From NCBI GenBank assembly GCA_021292165.1, contig CM037876.1, forward strand, positions 207,350,200-207,414,199: 64,000 nt of DNA, given 5' to 3'. The notes beneath the pieces were generated by a model. The model was given only the letters and a program-made list of their open reading frames with translations. It was not told the origin of the DNA and did not search any database. Position 1 is the stretch's first letter, and the number at the start of each line of letters is the position of its first letter. The stretch is from Shinisaurus crocodilurus. Its lineage: Eukaryota > Chordata > Lepidosauria > Squamata > Shinisauridae. Positions 56,478 to 64,000 of this stretch are shown piece after piece. The position numbers were made by a program, and so were the translations under genes.

Positions 56478-56720
56478 TAAATGTATTTATTTATTATATT
56501 TATACCCCGCCTTTTTTCCTGCAAGGAACCCAAGGCGGCTTACATAATCCTCCTCCTCCTCCTCTCCATTTTATCCTCACAACAGCCCTGTGAGGTAGGT
56601 TAGGCTGAGAGGCAGTGACTGGCCCAAAGTCACCCAGTGAGTTTCACGACCGAGCGGGGACTAGAACCCAGATCTCACGAGTCCCAGTCCAACACTCTCA
56701 CCACTACGCCACACTGGCTC
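56478..56720 (-). repeat. tRNA-derived SINE (Sauria-SINE-like)
   Basis: Full copy: minus-strand head AGAGCCAGTGTGGCGTAGTG, B box GGGTTCTAGTCCCCGC, body GTGACTTTGGGCCAGTCACT, tail CCGCCTTGGGTTCCTTGCAG then AT-rich. Inserted in LINE coding sequence. Confidence 0.85.
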
Positions 56721-57330
56721 TACATTTCAGCCCTACAGCACCAGCACCTCTGATTTTAACAGATAACTTTGTGTCCGGTTGGTTACGAGATGTTGAGGAG
56801 AAATTGCAACACTTTGGGTTCACCCCTGCAGCCTTATTACATCTAGGGCCTCACAGTGCTAAAACAATAATTAGACAACGGATCTGGGATACTGATTTAC
56901 AGGAGGACAAGGCAAGAACCCTGCGTTACCCTGCAATAGGCCATCATAGCATAAACTTCACTCCGGCTAATTATCTCCATGTTCTTGATCTTCCCAAACA
57001 CCATAGAGCCTTCACCTTGGCACGATTTAACATGCTTCCATCAGCCCTTCTGGGGGGAAGATATTCACGCATTCCATATTCTTTGCGTGTTTGCCCTTGC
57101 CGTTTGGGCATGGTAGAATCAATTGAGCATCTGCTTTTGTATTGAGCCTTCTATACAGATATTCATTCCATGTATATTACCCCCCTAATAAAAAATTATC
57201 TCAGCAGATCCAATGAACTTTATACGACCCTACTTCTTTCAGACTCTTCCTCCACTGGAACTATTATAAAGGTGGCCAAATTCTGTGTACTGGCATGCAT
57301 TTTTAGGAAGCAGAGGGTAGATACTCCAGC

Positions 57331-57577
57331 TATTTATTTATTTATTATATTTATTTATACCCCGCCTTTTTTCCTGCAAGGAACCCAAGGTGGCTTACAT
57401 AATCCTCCTCCTCCTCCTCCTCTCCATTTTATCCTCACAACAACCCTGTGTGGTAGGTTAGGCTGAGAGGCAATGACTGGCCCAAAGTCACCCAGTGAGT
57501 TTCATGGCCGAGTGGGGACTAGAACCCGGATCTCCCGAGTCCTAGTCCAACACTCTAACCACTACGCCACGCTGGCA
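57331..57577 (-). repeat. tRNA-derived SINE (Sauria-SINE-like)
   Basis: Full copy with head GCCAGCGTGGCGTAGTGGTT and an expanded (CCT) run in the body. Inserted in the same LINE. Confidence 0.85.
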
Positions 57578-57789
57578 AGTAACCTATACCTGACTCCACC
57601 AAAGGGTTGTTATGTATTACCTCATTGCAAAAATACCATTTAGTGTTTTTTTGGCGCCCTCCAAGTCATTTGTGGCACTTTTGCTTTGTACAGTCTAACC
57701 TGCCTCATTGACTTGTATGTTAGAGTACTCAATATGCTTTGCTTTGCTTTATAGTGACTGGTCTATGACTGTAATAAAGCTTTGTTGTT

Positions 57790-58500
57790 GTAGCTTTTAT
57801 TAACCAGGAGGGGCAAGGATCAAGAGGGCACGTGCTTGGTGGCATTGCTGCAAGCACCTTGTCCATATCATCAGGCCACAACAGCTGAAATTGATCCCAC
57901 AAAATTGGGCAGATGGTGGCAACAGACATCTCAACTGGAGCTGTGCTAACAACAGCATCAAGTTTGATGCGGAGACACACTTTTGCCCTCAAAGTGTGAT
58001 GCAAAAAGGTCACTGAGGGCATCAGGGCCCCATTTGCTAGGGAGAGCATTAACAGCCCACAGACCACCTGAAAGAGCTCTGCTGGATGGCTACTGGAGGA
58101 CGCAATGGAGGCAGCAAAGTAAAACTTCTTTGCTACACACACTGCCACGCAATAGGCACAATTATGTGCTCTAGAGCATGCTCAGTCATCTTCACTTTGA
58201 GTCTGACGCCATTTGTGCTCTAGCCGACCTCCAGCCTGTTTCACTGCAGCTCCCCAGTATACCAAGGAGCAGAGCAGGCTCTACAGCACCAGAAAAGGAA
58301 CTTGGGCACAATCAAGTTGATGGCCCTCTGCAACTCGAACAGTGAAACTAGGGCCCTGGCTGGATCACCAGCTCTCTATATTCCTAAGAATCACATGAAA
58401 GAAGGAAGATCACATCAGGACCAACCATGCCAATGCCACCACACACAGACCCCAATGCCAACATTGGCACACCTTCCAACTGTCCCATTTCAGTCAAGAC
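57790..58500 (-). repeat. L2-type LINE, N-terminal ORF2 fragment
   Basis: Minus-strand text with LWPDDMDKVLAAMPPSTCPL and DPCPSWLIK is the region between endonuclease and RT in L2 ORF2. The frame is open from 58148 to 57729, but the neighbouring domains are missing or decayed. Confidence 0.75.
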
Positions 58501-61500
58501 TGCCACGTTTTTCAGAGCCCTGGCCCAGGGAACACCCTCCAAATGAACAATTTGCAGAGAGCAACTATGTTTGTCTCTCTGCCTTTCTCTCCTGCACTAT
58601 ATATCCCCATGACAGATAAATCTGAAGCCTGCCATATCAAGTGCCAACCAAGGTTGCATATATAGATCTTTATCTTTGATATCAAATTATTTCTGGTGAT
58701 GCAAAAAACTATAATTTTCACTTTACTTGTAGTTCTATGATCTGAGGCAAAGAAAAAGACAATATTTAACAAAAAATGAATCTTCCAATTCTTCCCTCTG
58801 AACTTTCTTCCTGAAAGTCTAAACTGTCATACACTCCATAGTATTACATAGTATTACATAGTATTGTAGGTGAATATCCAGAAAGATTCCTGTTGCAACA
58901 ACACCTTATTTATGTAGGCCCTAAATATGCATGCTTGTATTTGTTCTACTGCCAGGATCTTGAAATCTTCAACTCAATCCTTATGTGAGCCGCTAGGCTC
59001 ACGGAGCCCCTAACACCTGACATCTGATTCTGCTCCAGCGTTCACGCACTTGAACTTTCAGAGGCATCTGTATTTTGCCAACATATACCTAATACACTGC
59101 ATTTGCAAACAATACTGTTCTTATGGAAATTGGATATTTTCAGCATGGCCATGAAATTCTTTGCTGTTTGGGGACAATTTACATTGAAGTAGCTACAAAG
59201 CTGCAATTATTTACTTTTTAAACCCAAACATAAGGACTGTTTGCTTCCCACCGCACTCCTCCGAACATTGTTTAGGTGAATTATAATCACATTAATCCTT
59301 TGCACAGTAACTTTAGGCCTCATTAAATGTGACTTTAAAAATAAAAACAGACCAAAGAAACCCCAGTTAATTCAATAGTCCCAGTTTCCTTGTATTAATT
59401 TCTTAAGAACAGTGGTCTTTAACCTGCTCTTTAGCTCTTAGTGAAGAGTCATATCCATTCAAGATAGTGGAACAAACTTGTGACTCAGTAAACACATCAA
59501 AAGCCTCTGACAGCCATCTCTGAAAGACTCCATCTTAGGGGATCTAGTTTTTTAAAAATGGAGTGGGGTGGGGAGGCAGACAACCCTTAAAGCTGAGTAG
59601 TAAAAGAGGAAACATGATCCAGTATAGAAGGGCCCTGGTAGTAATAAGGATTACTCTTCTGTCTCTCACTAAAGTCTCATATTGAATGTATTTGTAGGAG
59701 AAACCAGCCATCTCAGTGATAAGGTTTATGGGGCAATAAGTCACAACCCTAATTTATGCTGGGAGGGGTTTTTTTCTGCCCAAGTAACAAGGTTGCATTC
59801 AAAGTTAATAATTACTTGTATGTTACCACCGGACTTCAACCATCTCTAACAGAGGGGATAAATAAATCTTTCCAACCAGTTATTGCATATTGCAATACTC
59901 AAATCAGAGACCTATAGTCATTCTCTCCGCTCGATATGGGGAAGCTCCTTTTAAACATGAATTTCAAATAACAAAAGTGAAAGCAAGTAAAACAGCAACC
60001 AAGATTAGCACTTGGTTATTTATTAACATTACAGTTTTTGTGAATATTTACTAAACATGGAGGGGGGAGGGGGAGAGAACCAACTAGCATTTCCCAGTAA
60101 GAACCTCTTCAGAGGAGTCAGAAGCTTGCTGGATATCCAAGAATGTTCCTCACTGAAATTAAAGCACACCCCATCACTACAGTATAACCTTCTGAAAATA
60201 ATTTGTGTGCTAAGCTAATAATTAATAATTATTAATTTGTGTGCTAAGACTACAGCTAGGTCTGCACTGTTTGCAAAGCTATCCTGGTTGTTTTCATTCA
60301 TGTTGCATAGCACAGAATTAACCTTGAGTTGTCTACTCTTTCCCATGTCTTTATGTTCTTTATGTTTATGTTCTTCCCTATGATTGCATACTAGGCCATG
60401 CCTTTGGGTCTGTTTGCTTACTTGCAATCTCCAAGATAAATCCTTATTATTGCCAATTGTACCTCACATGATACTGGAGTGCTCAAAAGAGAGAGAACTG
60501 GGCAAGGAATTAATCAAGGACAAAAACCACAGGCCATAGTCACAATTACATCACTCTACACAGTAAGTGTGGAAATTTCAAACTGGCAACCCACCAGGGC
60601 CAACACCCATTCACAGATGTTTTCAGTGCATAGGATGCTGATTATACCCAAAGGCAGAGGTATCAAACTTATTCTGATATGTGGTACAGCAGGTAATCAT
60701 ATATAAAAATAATGCTTAGATCCAGGTTTTGCTCCCATTCTTTTTAAAAAAACTAAAGGGGGCCTGGGATTTCACCCCCACCCCCACCCCCTGCTGGTTT
60801 AAGCCCTGAATCCAAAAGGGAAGCTTTCTCTACTCTTGGCAGGAGGCAGAAGCAACAGGCTTTAGCAACTCACCAAGAGATCCTGACTCACAATTTGGGA
60901 ATTAGCAACTTCGCATTGGAACAGAATTTGGGTTTGCTCACCTTGGCACATACGGTATATAGATTTGTCTCCTCTTATACAGAGGTTACAGTTGTCAGCA
61001 GAGATATCGTAAGGAACATAAAGAGAGCATAGCAGCTTGATAGTCAATATTCATATGCAAACATTGCTCCTAAAGAATGAGAGGCTGCTCAGAACCTGAA
61101 GTCTTACTTCACTATAATAGCAGATATAAGTAATTCATACTCCTGGAGTGCAATATGAATGACAGTAGATTAATTTGGGTGGTGGGAGAAGGACAGTAGA
61201 AATGGAGCACAGTATATGGATATAGAGATATCTACTCCCAACCCTAAAAAAGGAGAGGAATGTAAAGTTTACCACCTTGATTCCATGAAAGCTTATCCTC
61301 CAAAAGACTGCTTCAGATCTAGGTGTATGTGTGGACATGGCCACACAGAATGTTACAGTTTTCAAAGAGAGGTTCAGCAGTCTGTTACCATCTGACACCT
61401 TAAACTGAAACTTTGGATCCTCCTTCATGGTTCGAAAAAAATATGCAGAAGTCAATCTTTCAAACTGTGTTCTGGGGGAGGAACCCTGGAGATTTCTCAA

Positions 61501-61918
61501 GCAAAGAAATTATCAGGGATTTCTCAAGCAGAAGTCTAGCAGTCGTGGACAACCTCTCCTGAAAGACAGCTCTGACACTACCAATTTCCCCCCCGTACTG
61601 TACAGCCACAGTTGGATGTGTTTTTCAGTTCATATACAATGAGGCACAATAGTCTGGCCAATGTCCCAAATGAACAAGCATGTGCCAGTGGAACATGACA
61701 CAGAATCTTTGCAATGTACAGATGAGGGACAATATGATAGATGAGGAGGGACTTCTCAACAGACACTTCAATATCAAAAGGTAGAAAGTTTGGGCATCGG
61801 TGGAGCAGCTGTCACTGGTGGTGACACGGGCAAAATTGCCAAGAGCAGCAAGGGGTTTTTGCAGCTCTTGCCTAGCAGCTCACTCACCACTTCCCACAAC
61901 CTATGATAGGATTGGTCT
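58501..61918. other. No gene recognised
   Basis: I see no conserved coding sequence or RNA gene in this 3.4-kb stretch. A short tandem CATAGTATTA occurs at about 58840-58866. TTATGCTGGGAGGGGTTTTT near 59755 is a diverged arm of the 47059 foldback family. Small open frames (for example 61135-61500 on the minus strand) are unrecognised. Confidence 0.4.
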
Positions 61919-62100
61919 CCTGGGTTTGGATAACATGACAACCCATCATGGGTTCAACAGCCCCTAGAACAAGCCATGGGTTGTCAGGGTGGCTTGTTGC
62001 CCCAAAACAAGCCAACCTGCAGGAAGCGGTCTGGGTTCAGACAACACGGCTACCCACTGTGGCTAGTTACCCACGATGGGTTGCTATGTCATGTGAACCC
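61919..62100. repeat. Palindromic (foldback) element
   Basis: TGGGTTTGGATAACATGACA and ACCCATCATGGGTT face ACCCACGATGGGTTGC and ATGTCATGTGAACCCA. No coding capacity. Confidence 0.65.
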
Positions 62101-63833
62101 AGACACTGTGTCACTACAGTGGGAGTGGGAGGAAACCATTGGGAAGCAGTGTTCACAGTGCAGTGATAAATCAACCCTACTAAACAGGGAAAGTGAGGTG
62201 TATTCCTTTCTACAGAATAGCAATCTGAGGATCTAATTGCTAACTCCCTCACTAAAAGGAAAAGACCCCAAAATAAGTTCACCACTTATAAGTGCAAAGG
62301 CTGTTGGAGAAACAGATCAAGTAGTGGGGCAACAGCATTTTTCAGATGACCTGATGTGTAAGGTGAACATGGGGCGAGAGGGTGTTTGTTGGGATCATGT
62401 CTCCTGGTCCTGACCCATACATTGTTAACAGATTCAGTACTGATCGTGCACAGGCTTTTTGCTGCATGTGATGTTAGCAGAAACCCAGATCATCATGCAT
62501 AGTTTTGTACATGCATAGGGTCTGTTCACAAGGTTAATTGAATGTGCATAGATTGGGGCCAGTGGATGCAATCCCAATTCCTCCCCTCTGCCCCCCTCCC
62601 CGTTCACTATACAAGCCAAGTTGTCCAAAAAAGGCTAATGGAATCCCATGCATAGTAAGTGAAAGCAGTAGGACCCAGCAGGGCTGGAGGAGTCAAAGCA
62701 AGAGGAGAGGCCTTTATCAGCCATCTTGAGTTATGCTTTATTCAAATGCTGTTAGGAACTATAGTAGGTGCCACAGTAAATTTACTCCACAATGGTACTT
62801 TATTAAAACCAGCAATAAAAGATTAACTGAACTATAGAACTATAGACAACAGGGTTACTGTTACAAACCCTAAAGTGATCCGCTGTACCAGAAACAGACA
62901 CAATGGACAGAGCAGCGGATCTCTTACTCCCCTTAACTAAATTCCATGTCTGAATTCAAAGTAGTACCATTATCCCAGCAAAGAGAGAGAGAGAGAAAGT
63001 CCAATACTGACATTTTTTCAGCCTGGTGCTTAAAATCATTTAGTATCCAGACATCTCCAATAATAGCCATATAAAAAACAATGGACTCTATTGAGGATTT
63101 TCATCAGGGCAGATAGTCATTTACATAGAACCTTTTTCTATAACTCCCGAGATGAAACCTCACAAAGATTCAATTCAGACACCATTCTTGTTTCTAACAG
63201 ACGGAAAAAACCCTTAAAAACTCAACAGCAAAAGTAGTGATGATCCCCACGTCAAGGAAGCTTTTTAACTGGAATACACCAAAACTTGTTACACTGGGAC
63301 TTTCTTGATGACTAAGAATCTTGTATGTGTCCCATGAATCAGGAAACAATTAAAAAAAATAAAGATTTAGCCCTCAAAAGGCAGAAGTGATACCCAATTT
63401 CCTAATTGCAACAAACTTTCAGACCCAGTCCTTTTAACATTTACTTCACTACTTGCCTCACCAAGTTTTCCTAATTTGTGGGGGATTGGAGGCCACAAAT
63501 GGACAAAGCTCAGAAGCCTGCCTGTCTCTTCTCTCCACCTGCTTGACAGGACACAGCCCTTGCTACAGAGGTAATAATGAAGTCATGGCTGTAGACTCTG
63601 GTTATGGGTAGACTTTGCATGAAGAGAAGCAAAGGCAGATCTGAACTCTAGTGCTGAAATTAACCCTATGCTCGCCACCCTGAGCTCCTTGGAGGAAAGC
63701 CAGGATATAAGGGCAGCAACTAAAAAATACCAAAAAGGTGAAAACTCCTATGATAAAGAAAAGTGCTCTCTGGCTTGTCTGTGATGAAAACTTTAGAAAC
63801 AACTATTCAAAAGTCATCTTTGTAAAGTATAAT
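62101..63833. other. No gene recognised
   Basis: No conserved ORF. CACCCTGAGCTCCTTGGAGG near 63677 resembles a SINE tail. The rest is unassigned. Confidence 0.4.
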
Positions 63834-64000
63834 GTGGCTTACGCTGGCTCAGCTTGTCTGAGCGTGGAAAGCTAAGCAGGGTCAGGCCTGGTTATTACTT
63901 GGATGGGAGACCCCTCCTCTAGTTTCCTGCATTGTGCAGGGGGTTGGACTCGATAGCCTTGTAGGCTCCTTCCAACTCTATGATCTATGAAATCTATGAA
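63834..64000 (+). repeat. 5S-rRNA-derived SINE (runs to window end)
   Basis: Head GTGGCTTACGCTGGCTCAGC, then GTGGAAAGCTAAGCAGGGTC and TTATTACTTGGATGGGAGAC, LINE-like tail to ATCTATGAAATCTATGAA at the last base. It lacks the first bases GGCCT of other copies. Confidence 0.87.

Larger units (their letters stand above)
56020..57790 (+). mobile_element. LINE 3' half, interrupted by two SINEs
   Basis: Plus-strand coding pieces include NYKKTKILVFSKRPTKHRWQ with YKYLGAVFQASGSWKAH (55843-56277), FSKGGLYVPIAIKVFQGKVI, and the C-terminal RFNMLPSALLGGRYSRIPYS with CPCRLGMVESIEHLLLY (to 57145). The 3' UTR ends TGTAATAAAGCTTTGTTGTT near 57790. The pattern FFFxKGG...AIxVF is shared with the LINE at 18113-19708. 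Both SINEs lie in the same orientation. Confidence 0.82.

Overview
The window is vertebrate nuclear DNA, most likely from a squamate reptile. That is inferred from the repeat mix: tRNA-derived SINEs of the Sauria type, 5S-rRNA-derived SINEs, L2/CR1-type, L1 and RTE-like LINEs, several hAT elements, a Helitron, and a young Ty1/copia element. There is no bacterial-style gene organisation. I see one host gene, on the minus strand and incomplete at both ends. No rRNA or tRNA gene, CRISPR array or origin is supported.

Host gene (about 3.0-22.2 kb, minus strand). Spliced exons encode the N-terminal ectodomain of a receptor with fibronectin type III (FN3) repeats, most like the R3-type receptor tyrosine phosphatases (PTPRJ/PTPRH group). 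In transcription order they are: a 19-nt microexon (22222-22240); a cysteine-containing N-terminal domain exon (20857-21075); and near-identical FN3 exons at 19753-20019, 11527-11590 (a remnant), 8814-9074, 7036-7131 (a fragment), 6660-6927 (frameshifted), 5178-5444 and 3004-3264. The intact FN3 exons are phase 1-1, so exons can be gained or skipped without breaking the frame. The array looks like two copies of a three-exon block. Transmembrane and phosphatase exons would lie before base 1, and the signal-peptide exon beyond 22.2 kb.

Repeats inside the array. A 5'-truncated L1 (884-1857) has a 15-bp target duplication, and the paralogous site near 7.67 kb is empty. An internal L1 fragment (10773-11305) has neither tail nor duplication. 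A minus-strand LINE abuts the broken FN3 exon at 11.59 kb. That LINE was in turn entered by a 5.0-kb Ty1/copia element (11839-16838, LTRs about 99% identical) and by a GC-rich non-autonomous hAT (16852-18104).

The rest (22.2-64 kb) is intronic or intergenic sequence dense in repeats. Best supported are a hAT (32450-34308) that carries a 27-bp palindromic tandem array and a complete non-autonomous Helitron (32644-34027); a 767-bp solo LTR with 5-bp duplications (45496-46262); a hAT (48067-48498); an RTE-like LINE with a 3' zinc-finger ORF (51030-52285); an L2 LINE (53665-56020); a second LINE broken by two SINEs (56020-57790); two TA-flanked mariner/Tigger-like MITEs; foldback elements; and four 5S-derived SINE copies plus a fragment. 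Between these are stretches in which I recognise no gene.
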